Below, piece after piece: positions 1-7,804 of a stretch of 26,742 bases of DNA (position 1 is its first letter; the number at the start of each line of letters is the position of its first letter). A program made the translations under genes and the position numbers. The DNA is taken from the NCBI RefSeq assembly GCF_030362935.1, contig NZ_JAUCDY010000019.1:1-26742 (forward strand), written 5' to 3'. The notes under the pieces were generated by a model. That model was not told where the DNA came from and did not search any database. It saw nothing but the letters and a program-made list of their open reading frames with translations. The DNA is from Thiopseudomonas acetoxidans. Its GTDB lineage: Bacteria; Pseudomonadota; Gammaproteobacteria; Pseudomonadales; Pseudomonadaceae.

Positions 1-44
1 CAGTGATACGCCAATACATAGAGCAGCAAACCCGACCCCATTAA

Positions 45-62
45 GGAAGGCTACAGCCTTCC
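45..62 (-). terminator. Possible weak terminator downstream of greB
   Basis: A perfect 7-bp stem (GGAAGGC / GCCTTCC) with a 4-base loop lies about 60 bases past the greB stop. Read on the minus strand, it is followed by TTAAT, a poor U-tract, so termination would be weak. It could equally be a chance hairpin or part of the leader of the next gene beyond the window. Confidence 0.35.
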
Positions 63-122
63 AGCGCTATCCTTCCCAGCACTAAAAGTACGGGGCTTGT
101 CGCGCATTTTGGTCAACACGCT

Positions 123-599
123 TTAGGGCAGATTATATTGAATAGAGTTGACGTACCAAAGTTGCGTACCGGTGTCTGTAGTTACTTCAACTTCATCATC
201 CACTTGTTTTTTTAACAGCGCCCGCGCCATGGGCGAGTCGATCGAAATATAAGCTGGATTCTGAAAAATCTCATCGTAACCTACAATACGAAATCGCAGG
301 ATTTCCTGTGCTTCGTTTTCTACCTCTACCCATGCACCAAAGAAAACCCGTCCTTCCTGATCAGGGTGGTAATCAACCACCTTTAGATTTTCAATGCATT
401 TACGCAGGTAGCGCACGCGTCGGTCAATTTCGCGCAAACGCCGTTTGTTATATTGATAATCTGCGTTTTCACTGCGATCGCCTAAGCCTGCTGCCCAAGT
501 TACTTTGCGAGTAATATCTGGGCGCTCCACGCGCCACAACTCATCCAGCTCAAGCTTAAGCAGCTCATAGCCTTGCCGAGTTATTAAAGGAGTGGCCAC
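123..599 (-). CDS. greB: Transcript cleavage factor GreB
   Basis: GreB enters the secondary channel of backtracked RNA polymerase and stimulates cleavage of the nascent RNA 3' end, rescuing arrested complexes. The 158-residue length is that of E. coli GreB. Residues 1-75 form the N-terminal antiparallel coiled coil, with the acidic tip GDRSENADY (D41, E44) that helps hold the catalytic metal. Residues 80-158 are the FKBP-like C-terminal domain. The start is GTG at 599; GGGAGA about 5 bases upstream supports it and no better ATG exists. It lies 45 bases after ccmI in the same direction and may be read through from the ccm operon. GreA is the alternative, but the basic coiled-coil stretch (KRRLREIDRRVRYLRK) favours GreB. 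Confidence 0.93.
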   Translation of the reverse strand: MATPLITRQGYELLKLELDELWRVERPDITRKVTWAAGLGDRSENADYQYNKRRLREIDRRVRYLRKCIENLKVVDYHPDQEGRVFFGAWVEVENEAQEILRFRIVGYDEIFQNPAYISIDSPMARALLKKQVDDEVEVTTDTGTQLWYVNSIQYNLP

Positions 600-644
600 A
601 ACTGTCTCCCAATTTGCACAGACTTAACGCTGGCAAAGCACCAG

Positions 645-1883
645 CTAGCGAATAACCTCTTGCTCAATCACCAGCTCTGTTTGCTGTTCAGTATCGACAG
701 TTACAGGCTTGATCGCGCTTAACCAGTTAGGCTCGCTCGCATTGCCGTCTCTTGCAATACTGGCTTGCACTTGGATGTCTTGCGCCGCTGAAAGCAGAGT
801 TTCGGGCATCAATGCATCCGCATCGCTGAGCACAATCTCGGCAGGCAACTGAGCTACAGTAAGGCGCTGTGCGGCCAGAGGAATTTGACCATCGCTCGTA
901 GCGCGTGCAAACACAAAGACTACATCTTCAGGCTGTAGCTTATCTAGCAACGCTGGAGCAACGCTGACGAGCAGGCTAATTCTGCCTTGCTCAGCTAGGC
1001 TTGCTGTATCAGGGAGCGGCGGCAACACAGGGCCGACTTCAGCATCAACAGCGCGCTCACCAAATTCATTAATCGCCTGCTCAGCGCGCTCAACCCCAGT
1101 TAAAACAGCACGCGCTGAAGGGTCGCGCGGATCCATTTGATCCAACAAACGCGACCAAGCTTCTAATGCGGTATTAAAATTGCCGGACTCGAAGGCTGCA
1201 ATACCTACAAAACCTAGCATGGTTGCATCATTAGGATCAGCGGCCAGCACTGTATCTACGGCCTGCTGCATTTCATCGGTCCAGCGTTTATCGGTGGAAA
1301 AATACTCGGCTTGCGCCCACTGCGCTAAAACCTCCGGCTGCTTGCCGACCAAGCGCATCGTTTTATCAAAGGCTTGAGCTGCTTTTTTATGCTGCTGCTC
1401 ATTCATATAAGTACGACCCAAGAAAAACCATGCCTCGGCAGAGTCAGGCTGTAATTTCACTATATTTTCTAAGCGCGCAATTGCCTCGCCCGCAGTCTTA
1501 GGTTGCTCAGCAAGGCTTAGGGTTAGAGCTACTTTTTCACCCTCACCAAAAACTTTATACAGCGCTGCACCGCCAACCGGTATAAGCAAGGCCGCTATTA
1601 ACGGCAAGGCCATACCCAGCTTTGTTTGAGCTAAAGGCGCGCCTAGTTCGGTATCTTCAAGCAAATCACGTCCTGCTTCTTGCCGCCCCTGCTCAAGCTG
1701 CTCATCAGTGAGCACGCCCTGGGCATGCAGAGCTTCAAGTTCCGTTACCCGCTCTTGGTAAAGCGCCACGTTTAACGCGGTGCGATCTTCTTCTGCCTGA
1801 TGCTTGCGTCCCTTAAGTACCGGCCATAGGAATATAAACAACGCTGGCAAAAGCAGCAGCAGGGATAAAAGCAAAAAAAACAT
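645..1883 (-). CDS. ccmI: Cytochrome c maturation protein CcmI (CycH)
   Basis: CcmI is the apocytochrome c chaperone of System I cytochrome maturation. It binds the C-terminus of unfolded apocytochrome in the periplasm and passes it to the CcmF/CcmH heme ligation complex. The 412-residue protein has a membrane helix at residues 2-22, a cytoplasmic loop with a charged coiled-coil-like segment (about 30-80), a second helix at about 91-110, then periplasmic TPR-type repeats (about 120-270). A C-terminal domain of about 120 residues follows, typical of the long pseudomonad form. Its ATG overlaps the ccmH stop in TAATG, implying translational coupling. It is the last ccm gene; greB follows 45 bases on. 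Confidence 0.93.
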   Translation of the reverse strand: MFFLLLSLLLLLPALFIFLWPVLKGRKHQAEEDRTALNVALYQERVTELEALHAQGVLTDEQLEQGRQEAGRDLLEDTELGAPLAQTKLGMALPLIAALLIPVGGAALYKVFGEGEKVALTLSLAEQPKTAGEAIARLENIVKLQPDSAEAWFFLGRTYMNEQQHKKAAQAFDKTMRLVGKQPEVLAQWAQAEYFSTDKRWTDEMQQAVDTVLAADPNDATMLGFVGIAAFESGNFNTALEAWSRLLDQMDPRDPSARAVLTGVERAEQAINEFGERAVDAEVGPVLPPLPDTASLAEQGRISLLVSVAPALLDKLQPEDVVFVFARATSDGQIPLAAQRLTVAQLPAEIVLSDADALMPETLLSAAQDIQVQASIARDGNASEPNWLSAIKPVTVDTEQQTELVIEQEVIR

Positions 1884-2365
1884 TATTTATTTTCTCTAGT
1901 TTGTTCAATTAATTGCTGAATACGTTGTTGCTCAGCTGCAGATAATGCATTCTCACCTAAAGCAGTCACCGCTTTACGGCGTCGCGCTACAACCACAACC
2001 AGTATCAACAGCGCCAAAGCCAGCAAGGCAAAAGGTCCGTACCACAGTAAAAGGGTACGTTTGTCTACCGGCGGTTTATAGCGTACAAAATCACCATAAC
2101 GGTCCACTAGATAGGCAACAATTTCATCATTGGTTTTGCCATCTTCAATCATCATACGGTAGGTAAGATCGCGCATGTCTAATGAAATTTCAGCATCCGA
2201 ATCGGCAATATTTTGGTTCTGACACTTAGGACAACGCAGCTCTTCTATTAGGCTGCGAAATCTTTCTTGATCAGCCTTAGTATCAAACTCATAGGTATCT
2301 ATAGCTGCCGCCGCTGGAAAGACACAAGCAAAACTTAGCAGTAGGCTCACTAGGAACGTCTTCAT
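1883..2365 (-). CDS. ccmH: Cytochrome c maturation protein CcmH
   Basis: CcmH is the membrane-anchored thiol oxidoreductase that, with CcmG, keeps the apocytochrome CXXCH cysteines reduced for heme attachment. A signal peptide covers residues 1-21. The catalytic motif RCPKCQNQ places the cysteines at C45 and C48, and the three-helix domain is followed by a C-terminal membrane helix (about 105-125) and a short charged tail. At 160 residues it is the short form, without the TPR part that E. coli fuses to CcmH; here that part is the separate ccmI. The start overlaps the ccmG stop by four bases (ATGA). Confidence 0.95.
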   Translation of the reverse strand: MKTFLVSLLLSFACVFPAAAAIDTYEFDTKADQERFRSLIEELRCPKCQNQNIADSDAEISLDMRDLTYRMMIEDGKTNDEIVAYLVDRYGDFVRYKPPVDKRTLLLWYGPFALLALALLILVVVVARRRKAVTALGENALSAAEQQRIQQLIEQTRENK

Positions 2366-2901
2366 TGCTTCAGCAGCTCCTCATAGGCAGGGCCGATTTT
2401 TTCGCGCCAAACCCGGTCATTGACCTCACCCACATGTTTTAAGCGAATCACACCCTGCTTATCCAGTAAAAATGTTTCTGGCGCACCGTACACGCCCAAA
2501 TCAAAACCCAGCGTACCCTTGGGATCACTGATGTTGAGTGCGTATGGATTAAGCAGCTCGGTCAGCCATCTTTGTGCTTTAGCTGACTCATCCTTGTAGT
2601 TAACCCCATAAATAGTTACCCCCTGTTTGGCAAGCTTATTCAGGTCATCATGTTCCTGACGACAGGTTGGGCACCAAGTCGCCCAGACATTCACTAACGC
2701 TGGTTTACCGAGTAAATCCTGCTTGCTAATGGTTTGCCCTTCGACCAATAAGTTATTCAGCTTAAATTCTGGAAAAGGCTTATTAATTAGCGCCGAAGGT
2801 AACTCGCGCGGATCGTTATTCAACCCATAAACCGCCATGCCAGCAAAGGCCGCTACACCCAGCAAAATAGCAAAAACAGCAATTAAGCGACCTTTAGACA
2901 T
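2362..2901 (-). CDS. ccmG: Thiol:disulfide interchange protein CcmG (DsbE)
   Basis: This is a periplasmic, membrane-anchored thioredoxin-like protein that supplies reductant to apocytochrome c and CcmH. An N-terminal uncleaved anchor covers residues 5-25. The thioredoxin fold carries WATWCPTC, with active cysteines C77 and C80, and the downstream GAPETFLL supplies the cis-proline loop. The 179-residue length is normal for the family. The reading frame overlaps the end of ccmF by eight bases and the start of ccmH by four. Reductant normally reaches it from DsbD/CcdA, which is not in this window. Confidence 0.95.
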   Translation of the reverse strand: MSKGRLIAVFAILLGVAAFAGMAVYGLNNDPRELPSALINKPFPEFKLNNLLVEGQTISKQDLLGKPALVNVWATWCPTCRQEHDDLNKLAKQGVTIYGVNYKDESAKAQRWLTELLNPYALNISDPKGTLGFDLGVYGAPETFLLDKQGVIRLKHVGEVNDRVWREKIGPAYEELLKQ

Positions 2902-4894
2902 TATTGGCTACCCCTTTTTTAGTCGTGCTTAGCGCATCTTTCACACGCGTGCTAATTTTCCTACGATAGCGCGGATCGCAGGCGGCCAACACACCACCTA
3001 GGCAGGTGAGCAGTGCACCCAACCAAATCCAACGCACAAAGGGTTTCACTTGCAAACGTACGGCCCAAGCTCCATTTTCTAGCGGCTCACCCAACGCCAC
3101 ATAAAGATCACGGGTAAAGCCAGGATCAATACCTGCTTCTGTCATCGGCATGCGCTGGACTAAATACAGACGTTTTTCAGGGTGCAATACAGCAATTTCC
3201 TTTTCGCCCTTAAAGATGCGAATAGTGCCTTTATCAGAAATATAGTTAGGCCCTTCAAAGTGCTCAGCGCCCTCAAATACAAACTCGTACTTACCTAACT
3301 CAACACGGTCCCCGATGGCCATTTTTAAGTCGCGCTCAGCACTGTAGTGACTGGACAAAACCACGCCAATAGCGCACACAACCAAACCTAAATGCCCTAG
3401 GTGCATACCTAAATAACTGCGGCTTAAACCGCGTAAGCCAACCCACAATCCTTTGTGACGCGTCTTTTCAAACATGTCGCGCAAGCCTGCAAAAACAACC
3501 CAAGCCGAGAGGAAATAAACCAATAACACAGCGCCATTAAACTCATCAGCCAGCATGGTTAGCGCCAAACTCAGCGCAGCACTGACCAGCAACACTGGCC
3601 CGAGCATTTTAACTAGCCAAGCCACAGGCGTATTTTTCCAACGCAGGGTGACACCTAAGCCCAGAGCCAGCATCAGAATAGCGATAAGGGGGTTAAACAA
3701 GGCATTAAAATACGGAGGACCGACTGACAGCTTGGAGCCTGTTAATGAATCAAGGATTAACGGATACAGCGTGCCTATCAGCACCATGGCTGTAGCTACA
3801 ACTAAGACTATATTGTTAACCAGCAAAAGCGTTTCTTGTGAAAGTAAAGAAAAGCCGGCTTTACTTTTAACCGAAGGCGCACGCATCGCAAACAACAACA
3901 AAGAAGATGCGACCACCACCAATAAAAAAATCAAAATAAACACGCCACGAGTAGGATCCGAGGCGAAAGCATGCACAGAGGTCAGTACGCCTGATCGTAC
4001 CAAGAAGGTACCCAGTAGACTCAGAGAGAAGGCAGCGATTGCCAGTAAAACTGTCCAGTTTTTAAACAGTCCACGCTTCTCTGTAACGGCCAACGAGTGC
4101 AGTAATGCCGTACCTATTAACCAAGGCATTAATGAGGCATTTTCAACGGGATCCCAGAACCACCAGCCGCCCCAGCCCAGCTCGTAGTAAGCCCACCAAG
4201 AGCCCAGCGCAATACCTATGCCTAAAAAAGCCCAAGCAACTTGCGTCCACGGACGTGACCAGCGCGCCCAAGCAGCATCCAGCTTGCCGCCTAACAAAGC
4301 AGCAATAGCAAAAGAAAAAGCCACCGAAAAGCCCACATAGCCCATATACAGCATCGGCGGGTGAATCACCAAACCGAAGTCTTGCAGCAGCGGGTTTAGG
4401 TCGCGCCCATCAACTGGGGATTGTGGCAAAATACGCTCAAACGGGTTGGAGGTCACGATCAAGAAGAGCAGAAAGCCAACACTTATCATCCCCATAACCG
4501 ACAGCACGCGTGCCAGCATTTCTTCAGGCAGCTGACGTGAAAACACCGCTACTGCAAAGGTCCAGCCAGCTAAGATAAATGCCCAGAGCAGCAATGACCC
4601 TTCGTGTGCACCCCAAACCGCACTGATTTTATAATACCAAGGCAACATGCTATTGGAGTTATTAGCCGTGTAAGCAACGGTAAAGTCATCGGTAATAAAT
4701 GCCCATGTCAAACAGGCGAATGAAATCAGTAAAAATACAAACTGCCCCCAGGCTGCAGGCTGGCCTAAACTCATCCAGTGATGGTCTGCCTTCCAAGCAC
4801 CTACTAGGGGAAAAAATGCTTGCACCACCGCAAAACACAATCCCAGAATTAACGCCAAGTGCCCTAATTCAGGTATATACAGAGCCAACTCCAT
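2894..4894 (-). CDS. ccmF: Heme lyase subunit CcmF
   Basis: CcmF is the integral-membrane core of the cytochrome c heme ligation complex. It receives heme from holo-CcmE and joins it to apocytochrome CXXCH cysteines. The 666 residues hold many predicted membrane helices. The heme-binding WWD signature GGWWFWDPVENASLMPW lies at about 242-258, flanked by conserved histidines H178 (VIHPPMLYMGY), H266 and H308, with H498/H501 in YLGMHLGHLG. A long periplasmic domain sits near the C-terminus (about 515-620) before the final helix. Its ATG overlaps the ccmE stop in TAATG. All the key family motifs I looked for are intact. Confidence 0.97.
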   Translation of the reverse strand: MELALYIPELGHLALILGLCFAVVQAFFPLVGAWKADHHWMSLGQPAAWGQFVFLLISFACLTWAFITDDFTVAYTANNSNSMLPWYYKISAVWGAHEGSLLLWAFILAGWTFAVAVFSRQLPEEMLARVLSVMGMISVGFLLFLIVTSNPFERILPQSPVDGRDLNPLLQDFGLVIHPPMLYMGYVGFSVAFSFAIAALLGGKLDAAWARWSRPWTQVAWAFLGIGIALGSWWAYYELGWGGWWFWDPVENASLMPWLIGTALLHSLAVTEKRGLFKNWTVLLAIAAFSLSLLGTFLVRSGVLTSVHAFASDPTRGVFILIFLLVVVASSLLLFAMRAPSVKSKAGFSLLSQETLLLVNNIVLVVATAMVLIGTLYPLILDSLTGSKLSVGPPYFNALFNPLIAILMLALGLGVTLRWKNTPVAWLVKMLGPVLLVSAALSLALTMLADEFNGAVLLVYFLSAWVVFAGLRDMFEKTRHKGLWVGLRGLSRSYLGMHLGHLGLVVCAIGVVLSSHYSAERDLKMAIGDRVELGKYEFVFEGAEHFEGPNYISDKGTIRIFKGEKEIAVLHPEKRLYLVQRMPMTEAGIDPGFTRDLYVALGEPLENGAWAVRLQVKPFVRWIWLGALLTCLGGVLAACDPRYRRKISTRVKDALSTTKKGVANNV

Positions 4895-5355
4895 TATTTA
4901 GTTCCTTGCGCTTCTTCATAGTGTTTAAGCATGCCCGTTTTAGCTAAAGCATCCCCAACTTCGGGCGGCATGTAGTTTTCATCGTGCTTGGCCAGTACTT
5001 CATCGGATTCCAGTACTAAATCTGCATTTAGGCGTCCTAAAGCAACAATACCCTGCCCCTCACGGAATAAGTCCGGCAGTATGCCGCGGTAGCTAATTGT
5101 TACATCGGCATCACCATCGGTGACTACGAAGGTTACTGTCAAAGCATCTTCATTGCGCTTCACCGAACCTTCCTTAACCAAACCGCCTGCACGAATACGC
5201 GCATCTTGCGGAACCACACCACTAGCAATTTCAGTAGGTGTATAAAAGAGATTGATATTTTGCTGCATGGCATACAAGCCCAAGCCTAGCGTTGCTGAAA
5301 TGCCCGCCAAAATAGCAAAAATGACTATTAACCGTTTTTTTCGGACCGGATTCAT
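4894..5355 (-). CDS. ccmE: Heme chaperone CcmE
   Basis: CcmE is the periplasmic heme chaperone that covalently carries heme from CcmC/CcmD to CcmF. An N-terminal anchor (about 8-29) precedes an OB-fold. The heme-attachment motif HDENY gives H124 and Y128, the HxxxY form, near the start of a flexible C-terminal tail. I start it at the ATG at 5355 (153 residues) rather than an upstream TTG: GGGAGG lies at good distance and the ATG overlaps the ccmD stop by four bases (ATGA). Confidence 0.95.
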   Translation of the reverse strand: MNPVRKKRLIVIFAILAGISATLGLGLYAMQQNINLFYTPTEIASGVVPQDARIRAGGLVKEGSVKRNEDALTVTFVVTDGDADVTISYRGILPDLFREGQGIVALGRLNADLVLESDEVLAKHDENYMPPEVGDALAKTGMLKHYEEAQGTK

Positions 5356-5543
5356 TGCATAGCCTCCCAACGCAACCTACGAGCTTCTTGATTTAAATAA
5401 CGTCTACGTGCCAGCCAAGGCAAAGCCACATTAATGGCTAGCACAGCTATGGTAATGCCAAAGCAAACCCAGACATAAAAGCCATGCTTACCCATTGCAA
5501 TAAATTCCGCAAAGGAATTAAAAGCAAAAATTGATTCATTCAT
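5352..5543 (-). CDS. ccmD: Heme exporter/maturation small protein CcmD
   Basis: CcmD is a small single-span membrane protein that helps release holo-CcmE from the CcmABC complex. From the ATG at 5543 it is 63 residues, with one membrane helix (about 20-42) followed by an arginine-rich cytoplasmic tail. An upstream TTG would add four residues, but the ATG has GGA about 9 bases before it. The frame overlaps the end of ccmC by eight bases and the start of ccmE by four, as expected for this position. Confidence 0.9.
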   Translation of the reverse strand: MNESIFAFNSFAEFIAMGKHGFYVWVCFGITIAVLAINVALPWLARRRYLNQEARRLRWEAMQ

Positions 5544-6294
5544 GTTTTTTTCCAATTAAACGTGCTACTTCCGCTTTAACCCAGCTTGTCTTAGCCTCGC
5601 GGCGTAAAATTTCTAGGCGCATGCGCATTAATAACACCATTGTAAAGAAGCAATAAAAGCCTACAACCATTATTAATAATGGAATCCACATCTCTGCAGG
5701 CATGGCTGGCTTTTCGATAACTGAAAAAGTGGCTGGCTGATGCAACGTGTTCCACCAGTCTACCGAGTACTTAATGATGGGAATATTAACAACACCCACT
5801 ATGGACAATACAGCGCAGGCCTTAGCCGCACTCTCCCGGTTACTAATAGCTTGGCCTAGTGCGATAACGCCAAAATACAAAAACAGCAAAATTAACATAG
5901 CCGTCAAGCGTGCATCCCACACCCAATAAGCACCCCAAGTAGGCTTACCCCAAATGGCACCCGTGAGCAAAGAGATAAAGGCCATCCATGCTCCAATTGG
6001 AGCTGACTGCTGCAGCGCTACATCAGCGATTTTCATTTTCCACACCAAGCTGACCACCCCAGCGATCGCCAAGGAGATATAAATAGACTGAGCTAAAAAT
6101 GACGCTGGGACATGAATGTAAATAATTCTAAAACTATTACCCTGCTGGTAATCAGGGGGCGCTATGGCCAAACCCCACACCAAGCCTGTCGCTATGAGCA
6201 GTACTGTAGCCACGGCAAACCAAGGCAGCCAACGTCCGCTTAATTCATAAAACCACTTGGGTGAGCCTAACCTATGAAACCAAGTCCACTTCAT
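5536..6294 (-). CDS. ccmC: Heme transporter subunit CcmC
   Basis: CcmC attaches heme to CcmE in the periplasm. The 252-residue protein has six predicted membrane helices. The tryptophan-rich WWD motif at about 115-130 (GKPTWGAYWVWDARL) is flanked by the heme-ligand histidines H61 (YIHVPA) and H185 (NTLHQPA), all present. It lies 30 bases after ccmB, the only gap of note inside the ccm block, and overlaps ccmD by eight bases. Confidence 0.96.
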   Translation of the reverse strand: MKWTWFHRLGSPKWFYELSGRWLPWFAVATVLLIATGLVWGLAIAPPDYQQGNSFRIIYIHVPASFLAQSIYISLAIAGVVSLVWKMKIADVALQQSAPIGAWMAFISLLTGAIWGKPTWGAYWVWDARLTAMLILLFLYFGVIALGQAISNRESAAKACAVLSIVGVVNIPIIKYSVDWWNTLHQPATFSVIEKPAMPAEMWIPLLIMVVGFYCFFTMVLLMRMRLEILRREAKTSWVKAEVARLIGKKHE

Positions 6295-6324
6295 TTACAC
6301 ACTCGCTATAAAATCATTGACCAA

Positions 6325-6996
6325 CTATTCACCCACACTAATTTTCAGCCCCGCTGCTATCGCAAAAGGCGTGAGGGTAATAGTCAACATCATCAAGCTG
6401 GCCATCCACAACAGATAACCCAGCGTGGGCAGTCCTTGCAAAGCAGCTTGCAAAACACCGCTCCCTAAAATCAATACTGGAATATATAAAGGCAAAATCA
6501 ACAACGCTAAGAGTATACCGCCGCGTTTCAAACCCACTGTTAAGGCTGCTCCTACCGCGCCCAACAAACTTAAAACTGGCGTTCCCAGCAACAGCGACGC
6601 TAGTAAAATAGGCACTCTGTCAGCGGGCAAACCCAGCATGATAGCCAACACAGGCGACAACAGCACTAACGCCAAACCTGAAAACAGCCAATGAGCAAAC
6701 ACTTTAGCCAACACTAGCACTGTTAATGGATGCGGTGAAACAACCCACTGTTCTAGCGAACCGTCTTCAAAGTCGCTACGAAACAGATTTTCCAATGACA
6801 ATAATACAGCCAGCAACGCTGCTACCCAAATCAAACCCGGCGACAGGGTGCGTAGCATTTGCGTTTCAGGACCTACCGCCAAAGGAAACAAGGCAATCAC
6901 GATAGCAAAAAACACCAACGGGTTAGCCAACTCAGCCGGTCGTCGAGCCAACAGACGTGCTTCGCGTAAAATCAATAAAAAGAATACTCGACTCAT
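6325..6996 (-). CDS. ccmB: Heme exporter permease CcmB
   Basis: CcmB is the membrane permease partner of the CcmA ATPase. In current models the CcmAB ATPase drives release of holo-CcmE from CcmC rather than exporting heme itself. The 223 residues contain about six hydrophobic helices, and the family's N-terminal cytoplasmic stretch (LLILREARLLARRPAELANP) is recognisable. The ATG overlaps the end of ccmA by four bases. Length and position are as usual. Confidence 0.95.
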   Translation of the reverse strand: MSRVFFLLILREARLLARRPAELANPLVFFAIVIALFPLAVGPETQMLRTLSPGLIWVAALLAVLLSLENLFRSDFEDGSLEQWVVSPHPLTVLVLAKVFAHWLFSGLALVLLSPVLAIMLGLPADRVPILLASLLLGTPVLSLLGAVGAALTVGLKRGGILLALLILPLYIPVLILGSGVLQAALQGLPTLGYLLWMASLMMLTITLTPFAIAAGLKISVGE

Positions 6997-7631
6997 ACTG
7001 CACGCTGCCCTAAATCAAGCTCTGTGAACTGGCTGGGTCGGTGCTGCAGTTCATGATGAGTAGTAAAAATCACCATACCACCCTGCTCACAATGCTGCGC
7101 CAAGTGCCGCTCCAAATCAGCAACCGCCTGCTTATCTAATGCTGTAAAAGGCTCATCTAAAATCCATAGTTTAGGCGCGTTGGGTAAATGCAGGCGCGCC
7201 AAGCCAACCCGCCGCTGTTGTCCTGCCGATAGCGTATGGCAAGGCACATCATGAAAGCCTTTTAAGCCTACGCGCTCTAAAGCCTGGTAAATATCTTCAG
7301 CATTGGCACCGTGCTGTAAAGCGGTTAACCAAGCAAGGTTTTCCTCAGCAGTTAACAGACCTTTAATGCCTGCTGCATGGCCTATCCAGAGTAAGTTTTG
7401 CGATAAAGTATGACGTTGTCGACGAAGCTCGACACCTTGATAGAGTATTTCACCGGAGGTGGGTTGCATCAACCCTGACAGCAAGCGTAGTAAGCTGGTT
7501 TTACCACTACCATTAGGTCCAGAAACCTGTAGCATCTGCCCCAGGTTGACGGTCAAATTGAGCTCCGCGAATAGCACCCGCCAATCGCGCTCACAGGTCA
7601 AATCAACTGTTTCTAGAAAAGCAACCGTCAC
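6993..7631 (-). CDS. ccmA: Cytochrome c biogenesis ATPase CcmA
   Basis: CcmA is the ABC-type ATPase of the CcmABCD complex. The motifs are intact: Walker A GPNGSGKT (about 38-45), signature LSAGQQRR (about 134-141), Walker B LWILDEP (about 155-161) and a switch histidine in TTHHE. The family-typical length is 212 residues. The start is GTG at 7631, preceded by TAAGG at about 10 bases; no ATG lies near the N-terminus. It is the first gene of the ccm operon and sits below a predicted promoter in the region shared with the divergent fliK-like gene. Confidence 0.95.
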   Translation of the reverse strand: MTVAFLETVDLTCERDWRVLFAELNLTVNLGQMLQVSGPNGSGKTSLLRLLSGLMQPTSGEILYQGVELRRQRHTLSQNLLWIGHAAGIKGLLTAEENLAWLTALQHGANAEDIYQALERVGLKGFHDVPCHTLSAGQQRRVGLARLHLPNAPKLWILDEPFTALDKQAVADLERHLAQHCEQGGMVIFTTHHELQHRPSQFTELDLGQRAV

Positions 7632-7677
7632 AAAGCAGCAACCTTAGTGAATAATTTTAGTCTGACCAGCCATTGCC

Positions 7678-7706
7678 GTTATACTGCAACACACCGGTAG
7701 CGTTAA
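7678..7706 (-). promoter_or_regulatory. Predicted sigma-70-type promoter of the ccm operon
   Basis: On the minus strand TTAACG (7706-7701) and TATAAC (7683-7678) are separated by exactly 17 bases, giving 4/6 and 5/6 matches to the -35 and -10 consensus. Transcription would begin near 7671, about 40 bases before the ccmA GTG. A perfect TATAAT on the same strand at 7721-7716 is a second possible -10, but its -35 is poor. I saw no clear ANR/FNR palindrome in the 173-base region. Confidence 0.4.
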
Positions 7707-7804
7707 AAAGTTGTGATTATACACAGAGTTAGCCTGACGAAGGAACTTTAAACTATATTAAGCATGACGCAGATTAAGCAAACATGATGACCACGAGCTA
7801 GCCC

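Noticed and set aside
1..41. Minus-strand ATG at 41 opening a hydrophobic frame (MGSGLLLYVLAYH) to the window edge
   Set aside because: Only 13 codons are visible and the SD is poorly placed, so a partial membrane-protein gene cannot be supported.
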